From assembly GCA_010093485.1 (NCBI GenBank), contig MU001503.1:1633132-1697131 (forward strand): DNA of 64,000 nucleotides, read 5' to 3'. Shown piece by piece: positions 56,080-64,000 of this stretch; position 1 is the stretch's first letter, and each line of letters begins with the position of its first letter. The stretch comes from Karstenula rhodostoma CBS 690.94. Its lineage: Eukaryota; Ascomycota; Dothideomycetes; Pleosporales; Didymosphaeriaceae. Below the pieces are notes generated by a model. The model worked only from the letters and a program-made list of their open reading frames with translations, was not told the origin of the DNA and searched no databases. A program made the position numbers and the translations under genes.

Positions 56080-58008
56080 ATGGACATGGGCATAGGAGAA
56101 GACTTGATGGATGACCCGGACGTCACGCAATTCTTCCGAAGTGTCTTCTCTGACGCGCCCGAGGATGCCATCACGGTGGATGCCACGAATCCAGTCCTAC
56201 GAATCGGCGACACTGATGATTTGGGTTTCGATTCACTTGAAACCAGCCCAATGAACATGCATGGACCTCCTTCCACTTACTACGATATCGACACGGGCTG
56301 CCTTCCTCAACAACTCGAATACTCGGAAGGTTCCCAAGGTGCTGAGGAGCAGCTTACAACAGGACCTCCTTCCAGCACCACCGTCATGGAAGCATCATCC
56401 TCCTGCGAATTTCTCAACTTACTTCCTCTCGATAGCACGGCGGGGACATCCGAACCTGAGGATTTCTCGAGGAACCTCACCACTCCTTCGCAGCCCGGAT
56501 TTCCCTTTCCGCCACTTCCTATAGATGGGCTTACCAGTTTTGAACCATGTTACATCGGCCTAGAAGATCTAAATTCCGGAACCATAGCTGGACAAGACTC
56601 GCAGCCAGCGTCTTGGAGTTTGGCGAATCCCAACCAACTGCAATATGGTACAGGTCAACAGCAAACCATCTATCATCACGGTAAGTTATCGACGAGTTTA
56701 ATCAATCGCTTGGTATCTAACTGCTTGCTATCATAAGCAACGAGCCCACTACTTCTCCATGACCTTCCGCCTAATCCGCAATTTCAGATTGCCGACAACA
56801 CCCAACCAAGCAGTCTCACATCTCATGGTCAGCGCTGGCCTCATGACCCCTTGCATTTCAATTCGGTGGCGGAATATCCTCAGAATGTTCTTCCTATGAC
56901 GCAACAACCTGTAGGGCTCGACTCTCAACAGATGTTTCCCGACCCATTCAGCTCCATTCACCTCGATCGCATGCCATATAACCCTCTTGAAATCATTACA
57001 GGAGGAACCTTCCCAGCCACCTACGTCTCCACGGATAACGAAAGAGACTCTGGGTCTGCTGGTGTTGTGGTACCAGCCAGCAACCAGCTTAGCGGGCTAC
57101 AAACATTCTCAGCACCCTTCCATGCAAACTCTCAACTGCTCATACAGCGTCCCGCAGATTCTACAACGATATTTTATGGACCAGAACGGCCCAGTGAAGC
57201 GTCCAGCACCAATCGCTCGAAGCATCCATACAGATCAGCAAAATCAGCACAGAAAACGTCACGAAAGACCTCCAAGAAGGGCGCGAGCTCACGTGCACTC
57301 GACAAGCATAAGGCGGTCCACTCAAGTCAGATGCAGAAAAAGACCGGTGTTTCCACTGATATGTTTCCAATACTCACATTCGGAGCCTGCGTCCCATTTG
57401 CTGCCCCAAAACGTGCCAGGGGAAAGAAAAAGCAACGAAACTGTTGGTTTTGCTATTTGAAACATAAGGAGGTATGTTAGCGCCTAACTACTATGACATT
57501 AAACTGTCGTCCCGCTTACATGTACAATAGTGCTCTGGAGATCGAGATGGAGATCCACCAGGCTGTCGCAGCTGCAAGGAGTTCTGGCATAAACATGCCC
57601 TTGCCTCTACTTCTTGGAGATGGGCTTGTGATAGCAGAGCAAGTCTTTATGAACTATTTCAAGGGGCTTTGAATCTGGGTATGTGGAGTGCTGTGTGAAC
57701 TTACTTGCTCTCTTGCGCTGACAGCTCAAGACATTTCAAACACGCTGAACTGGTTCGATCTCAGGTCTCCTCAAGCCCTGGAGATTTCCAACACTGTTAT
57801 TTATGTTTTAGAGTTTCTCGAACTATGGCCTACACTCCACTTGTTTCAAGATAGTTATATGGCTTGGCTCGGTTATGGGCGAAACTTCCCTAGCTTGCCC
57901 ACGTGTTTCAACTTGGCAGGACCACGTCCCATCCACATTTACTACCTTTGTATGTCTAGTTCGGAGCATTGTGCATTGTTGTACGAATTCCAGGAACAGT
58001 GCGAATGA
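56080..58008 (+). CDS. Putative regulator with a variant zinc-cluster near its C-terminus
   Basis: Four exons: 56080-56680, 56738-57471, 57531-57678 and 57725-58008. All are GT-AG and phases close to 588 residues. Residues 1-400 are acidic then Ser/Pro/Gln-rich and disordered, as in activation domains. A basic stretch (about 380-434) leads into C436-x2-C439-x6-C446-x10-C457-x2-C460 and a last Cys at 478. The first five cysteines fit a Zn2Cys6 binuclear cluster, but the sixth is 17 residues away instead of 6-8, and the cluster sits late in the protein rather than at the N-terminus. Intron 2 falls inside the motif (between 445 and 446). Transcription factor is a reasonable inference, not shown. 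Confidence 0.72.
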
Positions 58009-58465
58009 TATCTTCGTGTTAACGAAAGTGCTGAATAGCGCTGAATGGCGTCGCATCCACCCTCCAGCCTCGCTCGTGCATCCTCCTACGCCGGTCCACC
58101 GCAGTTTCGAAACGAAAACAGCCCCAAACTCCGAGCCAGTCACCCTCCCGGTCACCATCTTGATGGCCTGAGGCTCGGGTCTACGCGATACTCCCTACAT
58201 CCTAGCGCGCCCCTAACCACGCGTACAGCGGGGCTTGCACTGGGGCTGTGCCGTCCCCTAACGAATCAGCGCGCGCCGCACGACATCATTCACGGCCCTG
58301 GGGCTTTGGGTTTCTTCTGCAACCTCAGGCTCCTCTCTCTTCTTCCTCTCGGCGCTCGCTTCCTAATCAGTCCACCTGCTGCTTGTCGTTGCATTGCATT
58401 GGCGTGGCGTTGCTCGTTCCCTGCTCGTACCCGCGTAATGTTTTGACGTTGATCGCGACTCGACA
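58009..58465. other. Intergenic
   Basis: Pyrimidine-rich toward the next start codon (CTCTTCTTCC words at 58335-58350). No gene supported. Confidence 0.45.
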
Positions 58466-58931
58466 ATGAAGGTTGGGATCGCGACTCTTGGATCTCTCGC
58501 TGCGACGTTAGGGCTTGGCTTGGTTGGTCGTGGTGTGCACGCCCAATATGTCGCTACGGACCGCATCCGCGTGTTCCTCTTTGGACACACATCGTACTTC
58601 TCCGAGGTCGCGGTCGACTTGCACAACGATACGTGCCTCAGCCTGGACAACAACTTGATAGATGGGAAAGTACAATCGGTACTTGTGGGCGGACACGACA
58701 TCTGGGATGTGTATCGGCGGGATGACGAGTGGTACTGCATACTTTACGAGTGAGTTGTCTCTGTATGGGTTGCGCGGGGGAAAATGAGCTGATAAGGACA
58801 ACAGCAATTTCGAGTGCATTGGACCAGAGGCGTCGATGATCACGGTTGCAGGTGGGACGAACAATCTAGGGACTGCGGGATGGGGAAACCGCGTACATGG
58901 GCTTCGCTGTATCAATGACGACCCGGCATGA
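58466..58931 (+). CDS. Small secreted protein with four cysteines, effector-like
   Basis: Two exons, 58466-58749 and 58805-58931, with a 55-nt intron (GTGAGT…CAACAG, phase 2), give 136 residues. The signal peptide ends near GVHA/QYV (residue 26). Mature cysteines are 57, 91, 99 and 130. Motifs include DGKVQSVLVGGHD, EWYCILYDNFECIG and GWGNRVHGLRC. The C…DKVxSV…CxLYxxxxCxG spacing is like beta/gamma-crystallin-type modules and like the protein at 30430-30986. Function unknown; secretion is the only firm inference. Confidence 0.75.
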
Positions 58932-59767
58932 AGCATGCGAAGCAAACGAAACGCGACATCACCGACAACACCATACGGATGACACGATATCGACCGACTT
59001 GCGCAATGGAGTGATCTACCCGAAAGCACGCAATGCGCGCAAACCCCCCATTCGCCGATCACTCTTTTAAGTCAATAGAGCCGCCTGCCCGTCGCCCTCT
59101 TCTGCTATAGAGCTGCCACATGAGGCTTTCCTGCGCATTTGGTAGGCCGGATATGCTACCGACGGCGACGCTTGGGATATCAAGACCAGGGAACTTCCAG
59201 AAAGTGTTCGCGGGAGAATGGACGCAGTAAAGATCATGCACAGAAGAACAAGTGCCACGACGGCTAAGCGGTACGGCATGGAACTGTACGAAATCCGAGA
59301 CCAGAGGGCCGATCGCCAAGGATGTAGGAGACGAGGCAACAGAACAAAGCTGCCGGTAGAAGACGAGATTCAAAGAGAGCAGTGGGGCAGGGCGGTGCCG
59401 CCGGATATAGAGGGGGACTGAAGAGGTGTATCCTCCTAAGATTGATATGAATAGCAACACTGTATTCTGCGCTTATTTGTGTACAAGACGTGTATCCGAA
59501 GGCATGACTTGAGCTATAACTGCGAGAAGATGCTGCCAGCCCCGAGAAGAAAACAATCACGTGATTAGTCAAAGCCGCTTAGCCGTCTTGGAGCTTGGCC
59601 ATCGGAACACGTCTGGAAGCTTCCGACGGACTTTCACAGCGGCGGCGTCAGCTTCGCTGCCTGAGCTTCGCGGCCTTCTGGTGCCTTCTTGCATTGCTAC
59701 TGAGCATTTCTCAGCGACATTCATTACCGCCGACATCCTCTGTATATCAACACCCACGTTGCCCAAC
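58932..59767. other. Intergenic
   Basis: Short frames on both strands, no recognisable protein. The promoter of the next gene lies here; the frame of that gene is open upstream to 59561 but the extension looks non-coding. Confidence 0.45.
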
Positions 59768-60733
59768 ATGGCCTCCACCCCACCCAACACCACCCCGCCG
59801 AACGCTGCGAGCTTCACCGAGATGAAGCGCGACGTAGAAGACATCGGGGCGCACTGCCAAATGCCCTACTGCCACGTCCTCGACTTCCTCCCCTTCCGCT
59901 GCGAAAGCTGCCGAGGGACATACTGCCTGGACCACCGCTCCGAGCTCGCACACAAATGCCCCAAGGAAGGCGAATGGGCGCGACGAAAGGCCGGCCGCGA
60001 CGGCAGCGTGTCGCTGAGCTCGCTCGCTGGCAAACCCTCGCTCTACTCGCATGACCAGCAGTGCTACGAGACTTCGTGCAAGACGCTCATCAACACCAGC
60101 CGCATGCCCGCAAACCAGTGCGCCACCTGCAACCGCTCGTACTGCCTCCCGCACCGCTTCCCCGAAGACCACAACTGCAAGAACGTCCAGCCCGCCGGTG
60201 CGCGCCTCGGGGTCCTCCAACAACAACGCGACCGGGGCTTATCCGCGCTCGCAAAGCTCAAAGTCTGGGCGGAAGAAAAGCGCGCAAAAGACGCGGCGAA
60301 GACATCGACCAAGAAAACGGGCTTCCTCGGGCTCGGATCCAAGAGCTCCTCCGGCGCGCGCGAAGCCCTCGCCGCGGCAAACGAACTCAAGCGCAGCGCC
60401 AAGGGCGACGCGTCGGTGCCGCAGGACAAGCGCGTGTATCTCTACGTCGAGGCGTCAGCCGATACCACGAAGGCGAAGTTCCCGACGGGGAAGTTCTACT
60501 ACAACAAAGAATGGACTGTGGGCCGGGTGCTAGACTTAGCGGCCAAGGCGCTGCAGGTGCAAAATGTGAATAACCGTGGTGGCGGCGAGGAGGAGAAACT
60601 ACGCGTATTCCATGTAGAAGGCGGCAGGTTATTGAAGTTCAGCGAGAAAATCGGGGAGCCGTGTCAGACGGGGAATATGATTGTGCTCCTGCGCGGCGTG
60701 GGGTCGGGGGAGCCGGATCTGATTGATCTATAG
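59768..60733 (+). CDS. AN1-type zinc finger / ubiquitin-like protein (Cuz1-like)
   Basis: A single exon. The ATG at 59768 (MASTPP) is chosen over the in-frame ATG at 59561, since the extra 69 residues have no family match; it gives 321 residues. Two AN1 fingers follow each other: HCQMPYCHVLDFLPFRCESC…HKCPK and QCYETSCKTLINTS…CATCNRSYCLPH…HNCKN. A Lys/Ala-rich linker leads to a C-terminal ubiquitin-like domain starting RVYLYVEAS. This order matches yeast Cuz1 and its relatives, which link Cdc48 and the proteasome, notably under arsenite stress. Confidence 0.9.
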   Translation: MASTPPNTTPPNAASFTEMKRDVEDIGAHCQMPYCHVLDFLPFRCESCRGTYCLDHRSELAHKCPKEGEWARRKAGRDGSVSLSSLAGKPSLYSHDQQCYETSCKTLINTSRMPANQCATCNRSYCLPHRFPEDHNCKNVQPAGARLGVLQQQRDRGLSALAKLKVWAEEKRAKDAAKTSTKKTGFLGLGSKSSSGAREALAAANELKRSAKGDASVPQDKRVYLYVEASADTTKAKFPTGKFYYNKEWTVGRVLDLAAKALQVQNVNNRGGGEEEKLRVFHVEGGRLLKFSEKIGEPCQTGNMIVLLRGVGSGEPDLIDL

Positions 60734-61602
60734 CATCTAGGTTGGGAGAGGAGGGGGAAACATTGCATTGCAGGGCGTCCCGTGGGTTTGGGCATTTTTG
60801 AGGCGAGGAGACGCATACCGAGATACCCACTTCACGATTTATGAAGAAATGAGATAGATAAGAATCTAAACGATGGAAGCTGTACTGCGTATCTTTTTTG
60901 CGGTTTGTGAGGCAGCTCTGTTGGCTTGACTTCTTTGGGCGTACCTGCTATGGCTCTAGGTCGACTTGTCAGAAAGACAACGTGGATGTGGAAAGGGGAT
61001 TAGGAGCAGGGCAGAGGAGCGGATAGAATCTGTATGGGTGATGATAGCTATCTTCCTCTTTACGTCGTGTCTTCCGCCCCTTCCCTCCGAGCATAGATTC
61101 CGCTGCTTTGCTCCGCTCTTTCCCCCAGAGCGTTTCTTTCGAGCATTTCTTCCACTCTTGCTCTCTACTGATTCCTTCCGCTCTTTCCTTTCGAGCGTTT
61201 CTTCCGCTCTTTCTTCCCGAGCATTTCCGAGCATAGATACCGAGCATTTCTTTCGAGCATAGATTCCGAGCTTAGGTTCCGCTAATTTAGTCCGCTCTTT
61301 CCATCCGAGTGTTTCTGCCGAGCATTTTCGAGCATTCCCTTCGAGCATGTTCTCCGAGCAATGCCTCCGAGGGGTTCTTCCGATGGTTTCTTTCGAAGGT
61401 TTCTTTCGAGCACTTCCTCCGAACATGTCTTCCGAGCATTATCTAAATCTAGGTTCGGAAGGATGCCCGAAAGGAAGTATCACGTTACAACCTCGAATCG
61501 ACCACTCAAGCATCATATCCATTGCTCAGAATAAACGCAAACTGAATCGTAAAGAGAATATCATTACTTTCTGAAGTCTATAATCTACGATGCTTCCACC
61601 AC
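60734..61602. other. Intergenic with a degenerate minisatellite
   Basis: Most of this region is the TTCCGAGCATTTC-type repeat (61080-61450). Long repeat-derived frames on both strands are not genes. Confidence 0.6.
61080..61450. repeat. Degenerate short tandem repeat (CGAGCATTTCTTC-like unit)
   Basis: More than 20 diverged copies of a 12-16-bp unit, with CGAGCAT or CCGCTCT cores alternating with TTTCTTC spacers. Unit length varies, so copies slip rather than follow a strict period. It lies downstream of the Cuz1-like gene. Confidence 0.8.
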
Positions 61603-62701
61603 CTACGGCGCGGTCGTCTGCCACGGGTCCAAGACCAACTTCCTCCCGCTAACACCACCCTGGTTCATCAAGTCCAGCACCTCCTGCGCCTTCTCCAACC
61701 CACCCTCGACGACGTGTTGCCTCGTCGGCACAATCAACCCGCTCTCCAGACCCTGGGGGAGGTACTCCTCGTACAACCACCGGGCGAGGGGCTTGTGCTG
61801 GGGCTCGTCAAAGGCAAAGCTGTAGGGCGCGAATATCCTCTTGACGTTGTCGGGGATGTCACGGGTGCCGGGGATCGGGGGAATCATGGTGTTGTAGCTT
61901 CCGCCGCCGAGGGACTCAAAGTACTCGACGAGGATGGCGGTCGGGGCGGGGAGGCCGATGGTGTCGAGGACGGCGTCGTAGGGGCCGTACTTGGTGAGGT
62001 CTGCGACGATGGCGGCGGGGGACTGCTCGTGGTCGATGATGGTGGCGGCGCCGAGGGAGGCGACAAAGTCCTTGTTGCGCGCCGAGGACGTCGTGATGAC
62101 CTCGTAGCCGGCGGACGCGGCGTACTTGACGGCAAGGCCGCCGCAGGAAGAGGAGCCGCCGTAGATGAGAACCTTCTTGTTCTTGGGGGTGGCAGTGCCG
62201 GTGAGAGGGGGGCGCTCGAGGCCGAGGTGGATGGAGAGCGCGGAGGTGATGGCGGCGAGGTTGATGATGGTGGCGGAGGAGCTGTTGAAGGGGACCGAGG
62301 GGGAGATCTTGGAGGTGGAGTTCACGGGCGCGAGGGCGAACTTCTGGTAGCCGCCGAAGCGGGGGTCGGCGAGAGTCTTGCCGGCGCGGATGGTGGCAAC
62401 GTGGTCGCCCTTCTGGAAGCCAGTGACGCCATCGCCGACTGATTCGACGGTGCCGGAGTAGGAGGTACCGAGGATGTTGGGGTAGGGGATGGGGTGAGTG
62501 CCAAATCTTTCACAATGTTAGTGGCACGCTCTACGACTTTGGTCTTGGATGGGCTCACTTCTGGATCTTGGCCTCAATGGGAGTGAAAGCAACGCTCTTG
62601 ATCTTGACAAGCAGCTCGTTGGGTCCAGGAGTGTATGTCTCGGCAGGGCCAACAGCCACCTGCTTGGTGGCGGCGGGGATCCAAGAAGCTTGGTTAGCCA
62701 T
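61603..62701 (-). CDS. Zinc-type/quinone oxidoreductase (MDR superfamily)
   Basis: Two exons, 62701-62559 and 62506-61603, with a 52-nt intron (GTGAGC…GAAAG, phase 2), give 348 residues from MANQAS; an in-frame ATG at 62797 could add 32 residues. The GroES-like N-terminal domain is followed by a Rossmann domain with the nucleotide-binding loop GGSSSCGGLAVKYA and VITTSSARN. Structural zinc cysteines are missing, which is common in quinone-oxidoreductase and trans-enoyl-reductase branches. It reduces a carbonyl or enone with NADPH; the substrate is unknown. It sits next to an SDR on the same strand. Confidence 0.88.
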
Positions 62702-63217
62702 GATTGCGGTGTGTATGTTTCTGAAGGGTGTTCTTGGGGTTGTAGTTCGTAAGTGACTGAAGACTGAAGCAAGACGCTGGGCGCTGTTTATATTCATGAG
62801 TCTGGCTGCCTGTACGAGACCGTGTCGCAGCTACGCCCTCCACATGCAGAACAAGTACCGCATGAAAGGGACGGACCCGCATGCGGCGAGCACGCAAGTC
62901 GGTATACTGTAAGCATGGTGTGGCTAGTCACGTACTAGAGCGCGAGGACCGAAGCCGTGTGATTGAATGATGCTTTGTTGTTGCCCGTAACCCTTGAAAC
63001 CATCGACGATGTGGTTGGGCGACGGCTTAAGCGAGAAAGAGGCTTAGCGTTCATTGTTAAGCACTTCGGCATCGGCCTTCTTGCTTTCACACCACCCTCC
63101 ACGCCAAGCCAAGCCACGCGCTAGCTGCGGGGACCGACTGAGAAGCCCCACGTCACGTTTCCATCTCTCTCCTGCTTTTCTGACCAACACCACCCCCTGC
63201 CACCCCTCGGAGACCGC
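62702..63217. other. Intergenic
   Basis: Promoter of the oxidoreductase and 3' region of the SDR. No other feature. Confidence 0.45.
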
Positions 63218-64000
63218 TTAACCGCCGGCGCCGCCTGAGATGGTGATATTCTGACCTGTGTTGACCTGTCAGCCGTGCATCTGGCGACCGTAATCCCGGC
63301 GCTACTTACCGTTGATCCAGTAGCCGTCAGGGCCAACGAGGAAAGCCACTACGCGGGCAATATCTTGCGGCAGACCTATGCGGCCGAGCGGCGTCCACTT
63401 GGAGACCACTGCTTCGACCTGCTCCCAGGACCATGTCTCGTCGGCATTGGGGAGGTACTTCCACCCCACGTCGTTTGCCATGTCGGTCTTCACACCTCCA
63501 GGAGCGATGGTGTTCACCGTGATGCGCCTGGGGCCGAAGTCCTTTGCGAAGTTTTTGGCGAAGGCCTCGACGGCGTTCTTGCTGCCCGCGTACAGGGCAT
63601 GTTCCTTGATCGAGTTGTGCGCCGAGATCGACGACATCAGGACCAATCGACCGCCGTCCTCGAGGTGCTTGTACGCCTGCTGAGCAACAAAGAACTGACC
63701 GCGAGTGTTGACGGCGAACACTTTGTCGAACTCCTCGGGCGTCACCTCGTCCAGTTTTCCAAAGTGCTCGATGCCGGAGTTGGAGACCACAATGTCGATC
63801 TTGCCGAAGTGTGCCTTTGTCTTCTCAAACAGCGTCTTGATATCCTCGACGTTAGCGATGTCACCCTGTATGGCAATGGACTTGCTGCCGGCAGCTTCGA
63901 TCTCCTTGGCCAGCGTCTCAGCGGCCTCAGCGCTGCCTCGATAGTTGACCACGACAGATGCTCCTCTTGCACCTAGTTCACGAGCTACACCGGCACCGAT
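63218..64000 (-). CDS. Short-chain dehydrogenase/reductase, versicolorin/naphthol-reductase-like (5' end missing)
   Basis: Two exons are seen: from the window edge (64000) to 63310, and 63255-63218, with an intron 63256-63309 (GTAAGT…ACACAG, phase 1). The frame is open at 64000 with IGAGVARELGARGA, the end of the GxxxGIG cofactor loop, so only a few N-terminal residues or an exon lie outside. The catalytic residues are in place: NSGIEHFG (the NNAG equivalent), the Ser of MSSISAH, and Y-x3-K in YAGSKNAVEAF. IAPGGVKTDM and the splice-joined WINGQNITISGG finish the fold. This branch contains hydroxynaphthalene and versicolorin reductases of polyketide and melanin pathways, but sugar and steroid reductases look similar. 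Confidence 0.87.

Noticed and set aside
59059..59460. 133-codon minus-strand frame
   Set aside because: Weak composition, no family and no supporting splice or promoter signal.
60956..61426. 156-codon frame with Lys/Arg/Glu repeats
   Set aside because: Translation of the minisatellite; there is no start context, homology or codon signal beyond the repeat.
61714..62442. 242-codon Gly/Val/Asp-rich plus-strand frame
   Set aside because: Antisense of the oxidoreductase gene, whose product has clear cofactor motifs.

Overview
The window is nuclear DNA of a filamentous ascomycete (Pezizomycotina, most likely Dothideomycetes). The evidence is protein-coding genes with short GT-AG introns, a QDE-1-type RNA-dependent RNA polymerase, GH128 and small secreted proteins, and a block of DNA ruined by repeat-induced point mutation (RIP). 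It has two compartments.

Compartment 1 (1-about 17,430) is extremely AT-rich. CpA and TpG are almost absent and TpA is everywhere, the signature of saturated RIP. It contains no usable gene. Readable in it are a Ty3/Gypsy relic on the minus strand (reverse transcriptase motif at 2604-2615), a complete but dead Ty1/Copia element (3529-10755) with 206-bp LTRs and an exact 5-bp target duplication, several tandem-repeat blocks (46-bp and 44-bp units), two inverted-repeat pairs near the edge, and a 285-base assembly gap (16703-16987). The edge is sharp, between about 17,240 and 17,480.

Compartment 2 (17,430-64,000) has normal composition. The first 4.5 kb is gene-poor, with a decayed membrane-protein gene and short retroposon-like insertions. 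From 22 kb on it is gene-dense: a hypothetical Cys-rich protein, a Dal5-type MFS transporter, a GPI-anchored GH128 hydrolase, a head-to-head ribosomal protein uL22 / fibrillarin pair, a small secreted Cys-rich protein, an alpha/beta hydrolase, a second small secreted protein, an effector-like secreted protein broken by a stop codon, a head-to-head pair of DNA-repair genes (HhH-GPD glycosylase / Rdh54), a phytanoyl-CoA-dioxygenase-like enzyme, the RdRP, TCTP, the sphingoid C4-hydroxylase Sur2, a RING protein, an isochorismatase-like hydrolase, a DUF8021-like secreted protein, a variant zinc-cluster protein, a third small secreted protein, a Cuz1-like AN1/ubiquitin-like protein, a quinone-oxidoreductase-like enzyme, and an SDR cut by the right edge.

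Most genes are single-copy housekeeping functions with no operon logic. The themes are genome defence (RIP-dead transposons with an RNAi polymerase 31 kb away), divergent pairs with related functions (uL22/fibrillarin; glycosylase/Rdh54 with an E2F/MBF-like site), and effector-like secreted proteins in the 30-35 kb stretch and at 58 kb. I rebuilt exon structures by hand from splice consensus and reading phase. All phases close, but none has been checked against transcripts. I did not find a convincing entirely new system. The best leads are the small secreted proteins hidden by introns, the nonsense-interrupted effector-like gene, and the short retroposon-like insertions.
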